A stretch of 49,918 nucleotides of DNA from contig NZ_VFIE01000030.1 of NCBI RefSeq assembly GCF_010119385.1, positions 1-49,918 on the forward strand, in the 5' to 3' direction. A program made the position numbers and the translations under genes. Below, piece by piece: positions 34,036-42,000 of the stretch (within the stretch, counting starts at the first letter, position 1; the number at the start of each line of letters is the position of its first letter). The stretch comes from Nesterenkonia haasae (GTDB lineage Bacteria; Actinomycetota; Actinomycetes; Actinomycetales; Micrococcaceae). Under the pieces are notes generated by a model that was given only the letters and a program-made list of their open reading frames with translations, had not been told where the DNA came from and did no database searches.

Positions 34036-35094
34036 TTGATCCCTGAGAATTCGGCCCCGCCCGTGGCGGGCTCGATCAGTGCACTCAACGAAGCCATCCG
34101 AGTCGCTGGCGCGCGGAGGACGCTCGGCGTGAGGGTCGAGGCGGGTGGGACCTGGGGGGTGCGCACGCCCGGCTACCCCGGGGCCACCCTCCATGCGGTG
34201 CTCGCCGGAGAGGTGTGGCTCGACCTGCCTGGGGTGGGCGCCCAGCTCCTGCGCGCCGGGGACGTGATGTGGCTACCGCCGGATCTGCCTCACGGGCTCG
34301 CGGGTCGGCCCGATGCGAAGCACCGTGCGTGCAACCACACGGCTGCCCGACACTCCGTCGGCAGCGGAATTGCAATGCGCCTGGGATACGCGCCACCCAC
34401 AACGAGACTACTGACTCTGCACTACTCTCACGACCCCGAGGTGAGCTCCTCGGCAATCCTCGCGCTCTCCGCCCCGATGCGTCTGGACGCCCAGGACTAT
34501 CCGGCACTTTCCGCAATCAACCAGCTGCTGGACCATGAGCTGGCCCAGCAGCAGACAGGAACAACGGCAGCCGCCAACAGCCTCGTAGACCTCCTGCTGG
34601 TTCACCTCATGCGGGCGTTGCTCGCCACGGGCGGCCCCGGCGACCCAGAATCCTGGGACGGACGCCTCGACCCGATCTCACGGGACGCCGTGGATCTGAT
34701 TCACCGTGCCCCGCACAAGGATTGGACGATCGACTCACTCGCGGCAGCCACAGGTGTCTCCCGGGCCAGCCTGAACCGGCACTTCACAGCAGCCCTCGGC
34801 CAGGCGCCGGGCGCCTACCTGACCACTTGGCGCATGGACCTTGCGGCGCTCCGCCTGCGCGACACCGACGAGCCGGTCCTGAACATCGCGCACTCCGTCG
34901 GGTACATCTCGCCCAATGCGTTCAGTCGAGCCTTTCGCCGTCACCGCGGTCAGACCCCAAGCCAGTACCGCCATGATTCCCGCCACCGTGCCTCCACCGT
35001 GCGTGACGGAGCGGAACGCGTCGGTCACGAAGACCTCGGGGATTGGAGACAATCGGAAGCACCGGCTGGGGACCTCGCGGCCATAGGGATCTGA
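34036..35094 (+). CDS. AraC-family transcriptional regulator with cupin domain
   Basis: Regulator of 352 aa. The N-terminal Cupin_6-type sensor (residues about 10-120: LHAVLAGEVWLDL, AGDVMWLPPDLPHGL) precedes a C-terminal pair of helix-turn-helix motifs (WTIDSLAAATGVSRASLNRH and LNIAHSVGYISPNAFSRAFR, residues about 230-310). A disordered charged tail of about 35 residues extends past the usual QTPSQYR end. The start appears to be TTG with AGGAG about 10 nt upstream. It lies upstream of the MmyB remnant and the MFS/FrnE genes on the same strand, and may regulate the exporter. The small-molecule ligand is unknown. Confidence 0.86.
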   Translation: MIPENSAPPVAGSISALNEAIRVAGARRTLGVRVEAGGTWGVRTPGYPGATLHAVLAGEVWLDLPGVGAQLLRAGDVMWLPPDLPHGLAGRPDAKHRACNHTAARHSVGSGIAMRLGYAPPTTRLLTLHYSHDPEVSSSAILALSAPMRLDAQDYPALSAINQLLDHELAQQQTGTTAAANSLVDLLLVHLMRALLATGGPGDPESWDGRLDPISRDAVDLIHRAPHKDWTIDSLAAATGVSRASLNRHFTAALGQAPGAYLTTWRMDLAALRLRDTDEPVLNIAHSVGYISPNAFSRAFRRHRGQTPSQYRHDSRHRASTVRDGAERVGHEDLGDWRQSEAPAGDLAAIGI

Positions 35095-35369
35095 AGAGTG
35101 TGGCCTTCATCCCGATAGGCGCCTCCCTGAACAATGCGCTGGCAGCCAAGGCGAGAACGCCGAGAAGTGCCCGCAGAAGTAGCTGGAAGAAGAGCGCAAC
35201 GCTCCTCAGCGGGCAGGATCGCCGCTCAGGATTGAAGGTTTCTGTCCAAAAGAGGGTCCCGGTCGTAGCAGCCTCGCCTGGGCAAGATACAGGGAGCGCC
35301 CCGCGATTTCACTGATGGTCCAGGTATCCGGCGCGGTGAAAATGCGGACGCTGCAGGAAGATCCGCTGA
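35095..35369. other. Short region without a recognised gene
   Basis: Between the AraC stop and the MmyB remnant I see no gene with family resemblance. A minus-strand frame encodes a hydrophobic stretch (LLRALLGVLALAAS), too short and context-free to call. Confidence 0.3.
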
Positions 35370-35862
35370 TGCGAGTAAGGCTAGATTCTCCGCATCGCTG
35401 GATCCTGCATGGGCGTGGTAGACGACGAGCATGAGCTCCTCAGCGCCGTTGATACTCAGCCGTTAGCGGTTGAGGGTGAGACCGCCGACCTGGGGTGGGC
35501 GATCCAGATCGATGCGCCGCGTTGAGCGGCGACTTCATGACGGGCCCCAGCGCTGGTGGAAGCGGGTACGGGCGAGGGTGAGTGGTCCGACGAGATCGAT
35601 GTAGCCCGGATCGTCGATGTCGTGACCCACTGTCTGTCGCAGACTTGAGACGAGGCAATCCGTGGCAGCGCCTCGGTGAAGGCCGTGCCGCGCCGGGCGG
35701 TCCGGTCTCCCTTCACAGTCGACATCTGCGAGCGCGCGGAGGCTTCGCGGCGAGCGTCCGCAAATATGCGACGTGTTCGTCGTCGAGCCGGAGCACGCGA
35801 GCGATGGCCTGCTCGCGCCGAGCCCGCAGATAGGAGCCCAGAGCGTTCGTCGTCTCTTTCAT
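35370..35862 (-). pseudogene. MmyB-type XRE-family regulator, broken
   Basis: Starting at ATG 35862 the minus strand reads MKETTNALGSYLRARREQ and then jumps straight to IARVLRLDDEHVAYLRTLA. In intact MmyB-like regulators the helix-turn-helix (RRVPGLRREEVA, VSVDYY and so on) lies between these two segments, so the DNA-binding domain is deleted in frame. A frameshift follows; another frame carries the MmyB ligand-binding part (SLRQTVGHDIDDPGYIDLVG), then a further shift and an in-frame stop (LTLNR-stop-RLSINGAEE), and finally the family C-terminus MLVVYHAHAGSSDAENLALL. Several independent lesions mean it is certainly non-functional. It diverges from the MFS exporter, so it was probably once that exporter's repressor. 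Confidence 0.75.
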
Positions 35863-35950
35863 GAGTCCAGGGCGGCCCCCGGGCCGGTGAGCCAGAGGGG
35901 CCCTGTCACACCCTGGGCTAGGGAGGGGTCTGGTTGCGATCTGCCGTGGC

Positions 35951-35996
35951 TCATATCGTTTCCCACGACCCGCCCAAGCCGACTATTTCGATATGA
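35951..35996. promoter_or_regulatory. Perfect 8-bp inverted repeat upstream of the MFS operon
   Basis: TCATATCG (35951-35958) is repeated inverted as CGATATGA (35989-35996), 30 nt apart, in the region between the broken MmyB gene and the small ORF/MFS genes. It may be an operator of the lost regulator or of the AraC protein. No unambiguous -35/-10 pair was identified. Confidence 0.45.
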
Positions 35997-36073
35997 CAAC
36001 TATGACCGACACACCCACAGTTGGGAGGTCCGGGTCGGCCGCCCTTCACATCCTCGAACAAAGGAGAACAGAA

Positions 36074-36205
36074 ATGAGACACAACGCCCTTGGGAGTACC
36101 AGCTCCCTGGTCCATTCCACCATCCCGCCCGCCTTCGCCACAGACATCACAGCCGGGCCCGCTGGCCGACGAGCCCTTCCGAATCCCTCGGAGGAGTTGA
36201 TCTGA
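36074..36205 (+). CDS. 43-aa small ORF coupled to the MFS gene (leader peptide candidate)
   Basis: ATG at 36074 is preceded by AAAGGAG at an ideal 7 nt. The frame encodes 43 residues starting MRHNALGSTSSLVHSTIPPA and ending NPSEELI, and its TGA (36203-36205) overlaps the ATG of the exporter gene at 36205. It has no hydrophobic span and no family I recognise. The strong ribosome binding site and the TGATG junction suggest it is translated and couples translation to the exporter, as antibiotic-sensing leader peptides do. Alternatively it could be an eroded former N-terminus. It belongs to a longer open frame from 35993, but the internal ATG has the better signal. Confidence 0.5.
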   Translation: MRHNALGSTSSLVHSTIPPAFATDITAGPAGRRALPNPSEELI

Positions 36206-37377
36206 TGACCACTTCGACCCAAACGGCGCCGCAGACAACGGCGAACTGGGCTGGCGTTATCTCCCTCGGCCTAGGAATCTTCTCCATCGTCATGGCGGAG
36301 TTTCTCCCCGCGAGCCTGCTTCCGCGGATCGCCGACACTCTGGGAGTCACCTCCGGGGCTGCGGGTCAGAGCGTCTCGGTGACCGCCGCGACCGCTGCAG
36401 TGACGGCGCTGTTCATCTCGGTCATCCTGCCTCGTGCCGACCGGCGCCGGGTGATGATCAACCTCATGATCCTTGCAATCGTCTCCAATCTCATCGTCGC
36501 GATCGCCCCTAACCTGTTCGTACTGCTGGCCGCGCGGGTTCTGCTCGGCATCGCGCTCGGGGGATTCTGGGCGCTGGCAATCGCGGTGGCCGCAAGCCTG
36601 GTGCCCGCGAATCGCCTCGGCCGAGCGCTCATGGTGGTCAACGCCGGAGTCGCGGTCGCCACCATTGCTGCTGTGCCGCTCGGGGCGTGGCTGGGTGAAG
36701 TGTGGGGCTGGCGTGCAGTCTTCGTGCTCGGCGCCGCCGCTGGGGTTGCCGCCCTAGTGCTGCAGATCGTCTCGTTACCAAGGATGATGCCCGGTCAGAC
36801 TAGCGGACTTCGCGCCCTCGGCGCCGCACTTCGCTCGGGAATCGTGCTACTCGGTCTCCTCGCGACCCTGCTGATCGCCGGCGGCCACTTCGCCGGGTTC
36901 ACCTACATACGCCCGGTCGCTGAGAGTCTCTCCGACATCGATGCCGGTGGCGTCGCACTGATGCTGCTCATGTTCGGCAGTGCCAACATCCTCGGCACCG
37001 CGTTGGCGGGCCCCCTCGCCGACCGCGCGCTGCGACTGGGCCTGCTGATGTTCCCGACAGTGATGGGAGCGGGAATGCTGGTCATGCTCGCAACCGGGGG
37101 GTCAACCGTCGGGCTGTTCATCGCGGTCGCACTGTGGGGCTTCGGGTTCGGCGGAGTGCCGACATCCTTGCAGACCTGGGGCGCCAGGACCGAGCCAACG
37201 CGACTAGAACAGATCGGGGGACTTCTTGTGGTGATGTTCAACGTCGCGATCGCGATCGGCGCCGCAGTCGGCGGTGTTCTCGTCGACGGTGTCTCGGTTA
37301 GCGCGCTGCTTCTCGCCGGAGGCATGGCGACGATCGCTGGCGGCGTGCTGGTCGCGAACCTGCGCCGCCGCCCCTGA
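36205..37377 (+). CDS. MFS transporter, DHA1-like (sugar efflux/drug exporter type)
   Basis: Twelve-span exporter of 390 aa from MTTSTQTAPQTTANW at 36205; GGAGGAG sits about 8 nt upstream. Diagnostic segments are GIFSIVMAEFLPASLLPRIA in helix 1, ILPRADRRRVMINLM as motif A, RVLLGIALGGFWALAIAVAA (motif B) and NAGVAVATIAAVPLGAWLGE (motif C, antiporter). The pattern fits the AraJ/YdhP/Cml-type arabinose-efflux and chloramphenicol-exporter branch. A much longer frame from 35773 has no membrane protein character before 36205. A FrnE-like gene follows at 37485. The substrate is unknown. Confidence 0.92.
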   Translation: MTTSTQTAPQTTANWAGVISLGLGIFSIVMAEFLPASLLPRIADTLGVTSGAAGQSVSVTAATAAVTALFISVILPRADRRRVMINLMILAIVSNLIVAIAPNLFVLLAARVLLGIALGGFWALAIAVAASLVPANRLGRALMVVNAGVAVATIAAVPLGAWLGEVWGWRAVFVLGAAAGVAALVLQIVSLPRMMPGQTSGLRALGAALRSGIVLLGLLATLLIAGGHFAGFTYIRPVAESLSDIDAGGVALMLLMFGSANILGTALAGPLADRALRLGLLMFPTVMGAGMLVMLATGGSTVGLFIAVALWGFGFGGVPTSLQTWGARTEPTRLEQIGGLLVVMFNVAIAIGAAVGGVLVDGVSVSALLLAGGMATIAGGVLVANLRRRP

Positions 37378-37484
37378 CAGGAAGGGCAACGGGGATCCTG
37401 TTCCACGCGAGTATCCAAAACCTGTAGCGCACACGGAATCCGAAGTACATCAATCGAAACACGAACTGAAAGGTCACGTCTGTG

Positions 37485-38234
37485 ATGAGCATGACGAACC
37501 AAACTGATACTGATACTGGTACGAGCTCGAGCCGTGAGGAGGTGAAGCATCTGCACGATGCCGGAAATCACATCAAGGTCGACATCTGGGCGGATATAGC
37601 GTGCCCGTGGTGCTACTTGGGAAAGCGGCGCCTGGACCACGCAGTTGCGACTTTCATCAGGAATGGGTCCGATGATGACCGGGCAGTGGAGATCGAGTTC
37701 CACAGCTTCGAACTCGCACCCGACCTCCCCGTCGGAAAGACCCAGTCGATGATGGAGTTCCAGGTGAACCGCCAGGGCCTGCCCGCCGAGGAGGCGAGAG
37801 ATGCGCTGGACCGTATGACACGGCTCGGACGCCGCTCCGGCATCGAGTACAACTTCGATGCCATGCACGTGACGAACACGGCGCTTGCGCACCAGCTGGT
37901 CCATTACGCGAAGGCCGCCGGCAGGCAGCTCGCTGCGGAGGAGGCGCTGTTCACCGCGTACTTCACGGACGGACGGAACCTCGGCGACGTCGAGGTGCTC
38001 GCCGACATCGCCGATGAGATCGGACTCGACCGAGCAGACGCGGCCCGCTCCCTCGCCGAGAACGAGCACCTCGCCGGATTCCGCGCCGACAACGATCTCG
38101 CCCGCTCGCTAGGTGTCAACAGCGTTCCGTTCCTCATCGTGGACGGTACGCACGCCCTGATTGGCGTCAAGAGTCCAGCCACCATCGAGAACGTATTAGA
38201 ACAGGCCTGGTCCGAGCGAGTGAGAACTCGCTGA
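37485..38234 (+). CDS. DsbA-family protein, FrnE-like
   Basis: Thioredoxin-fold oxidoreductase of 249 aa with the redox motif CPWC in DIWADIACPWCYLGKRRL (about residue 40) and the cis-Pro loop GVNSVPFLIVDG near residue 213. An all-helical insertion (residues about 80-190) is characteristic of the FrnE/2-hydroxychromene-2-carboxylate isomerase branch. There is no signal peptide, so it works in the cytosol; FrnE homologues serve in polyketide tailoring and oxidative stress. The ATG at 37485 is taken over the overlapping GTG at 37482; another ATG lies at 37491. It follows the exporter by 107 nt. Confidence 0.88.
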   Translation: MSMTNQTDTDTGTSSSREEVKHLHDAGNHIKVDIWADIACPWCYLGKRRLDHAVATFIRNGSDDDRAVEIEFHSFELAPDLPVGKTQSMMEFQVNRQGLPAEEARDALDRMTRLGRRSGIEYNFDAMHVTNTALAHQLVHYAKAAGRQLAAEEALFTAYFTDGRNLGDVEVLADIADEIGLDRADAARSLAENEHLAGFRADNDLARSLGVNSVPFLIVDGTHALIGVKSPATIENVLEQAWSERVRTR

Positions 38235-38257
38235 ATGCCATTCAGGGGTCTTTGCGC

Positions 38258-38279
38258 AGAGCGGCTGACGGTGTCTGGT
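38258..38279 (+). repeat. 22-bp direct repeat, right copy
   Basis: Partner of 31635-31656 (one mismatch). Directly downstream are two tandem copies of AGGACATsGTTCC (38283-38295 and 38306-38318, period 23) and then an IS481-type transposase start at 38323. This arrangement suggests the insertion sequence left terminus lies here. Confidence 0.65.
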
Positions 38280-38322
38280 GTGAGGACATCGTTCCGGGGT
38301 GTGCCAGGACATGGTTCCTGGT

Positions 38323-38520
38323 ATGGCCGGTTCCAAGAACCGTTCTATCGTCCTGGCCGTCATTGAAGCGAAGCTTCTGTTACCCGAGGCCGCCCAGCGG
38401 TTCGGAGTCTCATCTCACCTCGATGGGTACGTGTACCGCTGCTGGCCCGGTACCGCGAAGGGGGCCTAGAAACAGTCGATAACCGCTCCCGCCGCCCGCG
38501 CTGGACTGGGAACGCCGACC
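38323..38520 (+). pseudogene. IS481-type transposase, N-terminal fragment
   Basis: ATG at 38323 begins MAGSKNRSIVLAVIEAKLLL, then PEAAQRFGVSS. A shift leads to LLARYREGGLETVDNRSRRP in another frame. Together they are the N-terminal helix-turn-helix domain of IS481-family transposases (pattern VVxxGxxxxEAARRFGVSxxWVxxLLxRYRxxGLxxLxxRSRRP). The catalytic DDE domain is missing: after about 38520 the sequence changes to an unrelated, DUF7064-like remnant. Non-functional stub marking a past insertion. Confidence 0.75.
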
Positions 38521-39121
38521 ACGTGGACTATCGAAATTACCTTCCGTATCCCGAGGGAGATCTTGACGAGGTCGAGTACGCCAGCGGCGTCGCGGTCCAG
38601 ATCAAGCGTCACGTCGGCTGCATCACGGCACGCTAGCGATCAGGGGACGGAGCAACCGACTTCGAGATCACGTTCGAGGCCGTCTCCCCGCCGCTCTATC
38701 GACCGGGAGGCGGACACTTCGCCCAAGTCATGGCAACGACGGGCCGGCTGAAACTCCGCGGCCGGAAACACCGCGTCGATGGCTTCTTCACACCGAATCG
38801 GTCCTTCGGTTCACCACGCTCAGAGGGCAAGACCTTCACCCCGGTCACCTGGAGGACACCGGTGTTCTGGGACGGTGAAACTGAGCTCAAGCTCACTCGC
38901 GTGGACAAGCAACCCTGCTGGCCCCCTACGGAGACCTCGACGAGGTTATCGTGCGGCTCGAGGACGAAACCGGCGAGCAGCATCAACTGCGTGGCACGGC
39001 GGTGTCCAGCCTACCGATGCCGTACTGGCCGAACTTGATCGGTCACCTCAGCCTGATGCATTGGGGCGATGCCACCGGAGGGACAGGCTATGGCGACTAC
39101 CAATTGATGCTGTCGCGCTGA
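38521..39121 (+). pseudogene. DUF7064/AttH-like protein remnant
   Basis: Pieces in several frames assemble into one protein. First DLDEVEYASGVAVQIKRHV, then after an in-frame stop FEITFEAVSPPLYRPGGGHF, RLKLRGRKHRVDGFF and VFWDGETELKLTRVDKQ, then after another shift LLAPYGDLDEVIVRLEDETG and PYWPNLIGHLSLMHWGDA, ending GDYQLMLSR at the TGA at 39119-39121. The GRxxxVDGFxxxNRSFG pattern resembles the DUF7064 (hydroxyneurosporene-synthase/AttH-like) proteins that accompany CoA-ligase catabolic clusters. It lacks its N-terminus, where the IS481 stub abuts. The family name is tentative; the broken state is directly visible. Confidence 0.55.
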
Positions 39122-39850
39122 GCCAACAGCAGGATCCCAGGCCTGGGCACCCCCGGTTGCCAGTGCACCAGGATGCTGAAGTACCCCACCGTGGCGCTAC
39201 TTGACACCCACGGTGCCAGATGAGCACCAGGAGGGCGCCACCTTCGGTTTGACCAGTGGCGGTGGCGCCCCGCGTCGCGGTGCCGACTCCTGAAGTTCGA
39301 CACATGAGGGACGTCTGGGCCTTGACGGGCCCCACCAGACCGTCCCTTCGCACCATCCCGCCGCATTCAGGTGATCGATTTCGCGCCGGCCTCTGCCGAG
39401 GTGCGGACGCACTGAGCACGGGGCGGAAGACCGTGAGTGCCTCGAGTTGAAGGGACTGGCGCGGACCACCGGTGTGGGTCCCGATCGGCGAACCCCCAGA
39501 CGCATGCGCCAGAACAAGCACAGCGAGCACGCCACCTGAGTTGAGCGGGTTCACTCGCGGTGGCCGGTGCAGATGCCCCGACGCTGCAGGCACCGGCTCG
39601 ATATTGCACTGTGGTGCGCAGCTGCTACGTAAGTGACTCAGAGTGGAGACGCAGCCGGTTCAGCACCAGAATCGGGACGGGACTGACCGACCGGAACGAG
39701 CCGCGAAAGTCGGAACCGCCGACGTGGGATCGATTCGCGGCACGCACCTCTCAACGCCGGAAAGCGCGCCAGGGCACGAACCTACCCGCGCGAATATACA
39801 CCCACCCCTTGCGCCACACCATGACCTGTGTCACACTTATCCTTGTAGTT
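39122..39850. other. Gene-free stretch with two inverted repeats
   Basis: No gene is recognised in about 730 nt. Two perfect inverted repeats occur close together: CACCGTGG/CCACGGTG (39187-39194 and 39208-39215) and GGGCGCCACC/GGTGGCGCCC (39233-39242 and 39261-39270, 18-nt loop). On the minus strand the surrounding sequence resembles the noncoding ends of IS21-like elements, but I cannot confirm this. Further right there is only the leader of the hyuA operon. Confidence 0.4.
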
Positions 39851-39864
39851 CAAACAACCGTTTG
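39851..39864. promoter_or_regulatory. Palindrome in the hyuA leader (candidate operator)
   Basis: CAAAC-AACC-GTTTG is a 5-bp-arm inverted repeat lying 27 nt before the hyuA start codon. Symmetric sites of this kind are typical of TetR- or GntR-type repressors of catabolic operons. No regulator gene of those families is adjacent. A second partial repeat, GTGT-C-ACAC, lies at 39828-39836. Confidence 0.45.
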
Positions 39865-39891
39865 GCAGAACTTGCGCTCCAAGGAGAACTC

Positions 39892-42000
39892 ATGACGACC
39901 CATGTCGGTATCGATGTCGGCGGGACCTTCACTGACGCAGTCGCAGTACGCGACGGCGTCCCCTTCCGAGCCAAGGCCTTCTCCACGAAAGACGTCACAA
40001 CCGGCATCCTCGCCGCTCTGGACGTCCTCAGCGAACGCCTGGACCTCACGACGACGACGCTCCTGCCGACCGTGGAGCGGTTCGTCCTGGGCAACACCAT
40101 CGTGACGAATGCGGTGGACGAGCAGAAGTACTCGAAGGTGGCGCTCATCGTCACCAAGGGTTTCCGCGACACGCTTCGAATCGCCCGCTCGGCTCGCACC
40201 AACGAGCGCGACCCGCACGCCATGGCCCCTGCAGCCGAGATCGTCCGACGCGACATGATCTTGGAACTCGACGAGCGAATCGACTCCGTCGGGCAGGTGC
40301 TCACTCCTCTGCAGGACGAGGAGCTCGCCGACGTAGTCCAGCAGGCCGTCAATGCCGGGGCGGAAGCCATCGCCGTGTGCCTACTCTGGTCATTTCGCAA
40401 CCCAGTCCATGAACAAGCAGTGGGCGCTTTCCTGGCCGAGAATCATCCGGGGATCCCCTTCTCACTGTCCAGCTCACTGACTCCCGTGTACCGCGAGTAC
40501 GAGCGTACGGTGACCACCGTCCTCGATGCCGCGGTCAAGCCCCTGGTCGCGGACCACTTCGCCCAACTCGCGGATCGGCTTCGTGAGGACGGACTCCAGG
40601 TGCCAGTTCAGATCATGCAGGTGCACGGTGGGTTCCTCTCGGTCCAGGAGACGTCCAAAGCCCCCATCTCGATGTTCAACTCCGGCCCGGTCGGCGGAGT
40701 CACGGGAGCGAAGATCCTGGGCCAGACCCTCCAGCGCAGCAGGATTCTGACCGCTGATATGGGCGGCACCAGCCTCGATGCCGCCGCTATCGTTGACGGC
40801 GAGCTCCGTCTGCTTCCCCGCGCCGAGGTCGGCGGGTTCCCGACCAGCCTGACCGCGGTCGACATCGAGACGATCGGCGCCGGTGGCGGCAGCCTGGCCT
40901 GGGTCGACGGGCGCGGACTGCTCCGCGTCGGCCCGCACAGTGCGGGCTCGAACCCGGGGCCAGCCTGCTACAGCAACGGTGGGTCGAGGCCGGCCGTCAC
41001 CGATGCCGCCGTCGTCCTAGGGCTCATCGACCCGGACTACTACCTGGGTGGATCCGTGTCGTTGGACCAGACCCTGGCCGAAAAGTCACTCATCGAGCAC
41101 GTCGGCATCGAACTCGGGCTCTCGGCCGCCGAGGCAGCACAAGGGGTATACCGGCTCGCGACCTCGCAGATGTCGAACGCCCTCCGCCGGATCACCGTCA
41201 ACCGGGGCCACGACCCGCGTGAGTTCACCTTGGTCGCCTTCGGGGGCGCCTGTGGCCTGTTCGCGGCTCCGCTGGCCCGAGAGGCCGGGGTGCGAGAGAT
41301 TGTCGTACCGCGCAGTGCTGCGGTGTTCTCCGCCTACGGGCTCATGCACGCCGACTCCGTGTTCTCGAGCGTGAAGACCACCCCGTGGTCGGTCGACATG
41401 CCAGCGTCAGCACTCGAGGCCGAATTCGCCGAGCTCGAGGCGACAGCTCAGCAGTGGTTCGACGCGGAAGGGACTCCGCAGGAGCGCCGGGAGGTGTACC
41501 GCGAGGCCGATGTGAAGTTCGCCGGCCAGATCTTCGAGGTGACCACGCACCTCGACGACGGCGAGTTCGACGAGGAGGCCAAGCCCCGCCTCCGCGAGGC
41601 CTTCGTTCGCGACTATGAGAAGGAGTTCGGCGCCGGCACGGCGTGGACGGAGGTCGACATCGTGGTGGTCAACGTGCGAGTACGGGCCGTCGGCCGCAGC
41701 GAGATCCAGGTGTCGACGACCAACGACGGCACGGGACAGAAGGTCGCTCCAACCCGGGAGCGCACCATTCTCGAGCCCAATGCAGCCTCGCCTTGCGTGG
41801 TGAACGCCTATCGCGGCTTCACCAGCACCGAGAACGTCCGCGGCCCACTGATCATTGAGGAGCCCGACACCACCATCTACATCCCCCGGGACGCCACCGT
41901 GCGAGTAATCGACACCGGAGACCTCCTCATCACCCTTGACGATTGCTCCGCTCCGGAAGCGATCGTCGCCGAACTCGAGCTCGAAGGAGCAAGCGCATGA
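39892..42000 (+). CDS. hyuA: Hydantoinase/oxoprolinase A subunit (HyuA)
   Basis: ATP-hydrolysing subunit of an HyuAB-type enzyme, 702 aa. AAGGAG lies 6 nt before the ATG at 39892; the upstream open frame is rejected. The ASKHA phosphate loop is at residues 4-14 (VGIDVGGTFTDAV). The second ATP-binding block contains NSGPVGGVTGAK, ADMGGTSLDAAAI and IGAGGGSLAW (residues about 262-340). The C-terminal domain includes FGGACGLFAAPLA. Relatives are 5-oxoprolinase, N-methylhydantoinase, and the acetone and acetophenone carboxylases, all activating a carbonyl with ATP. First gene of an operon with HyuB (4-nt overlap), a CoA ligase and an enoyl-CoA hydratase, which favours a carboxylase-like or lactam-opening catabolic role. 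Confidence 0.92.
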   Translation: MTTHVGIDVGGTFTDAVAVRDGVPFRAKAFSTKDVTTGILAALDVLSERLDLTTTTLLPTVERFVLGNTIVTNAVDEQKYSKVALIVTKGFRDTLRIARSARTNERDPHAMAPAAEIVRRDMILELDERIDSVGQVLTPLQDEELADVVQQAVNAGAEAIAVCLLWSFRNPVHEQAVGAFLAENHPGIPFSLSSSLTPVYREYERTVTTVLDAAVKPLVADHFAQLADRLREDGLQVPVQIMQVHGGFLSVQETSKAPISMFNSGPVGGVTGAKILGQTLQRSRILTADMGGTSLDAAAIVDGELRLLPRAEVGGFPTSLTAVDIETIGAGGGSLAWVDGRGLLRVGPHSAGSNPGPACYSNGGSRPAVTDAAVVLGLIDPDYYLGGSVSLDQTLAEKSLIEHVGIELGLSAAEAAQGVYRLATSQMSNALRRITVNRGHDPREFTLVAFGGACGLFAAPLAREAGVREIVVPRSAAVFSAYGLMHADSVFSSVKTTPWSVDMPASALEAEFAELEATAQQWFDAEGTPQERREVYREADVKFAGQIFEVTTHLDDGEFDEEAKPRLREAFVRDYEKEFGAGTAWTEVDIVVVNVRVRAVGRSEIQVSTTNDGTGQKVAPTRERTILEPNAASPCVVNAYRGFTSTENVRGPLIIEEPDTTIYIPRDATVRVIDTGDLLITLDDCSAPEAIVAELELEGASA

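Noticed and set aside
35773-36204. Upstream extension of the MFS frame (144 residues)
   Set aside because: Hydrophilic, Arg/Pro-rich, overlaps the MmyB remnant, and the ATG at 36205 has an excellent ribosome binding site.
39643-39891. Upstream extension of the hyuA reading frame
   Set aside because: Adds 83 residues without family resemblance, while AAGGAG lies correctly before the ATG at 39892 and VGIDVGGTFTD is expected at the N-terminus.
41943-41996. Earlier start for hyuB
   Set aside because: Would overlap hyuA by nearly 60 nt. The ATG at 41997 gives the normal ATGA junction and the family N-terminus.
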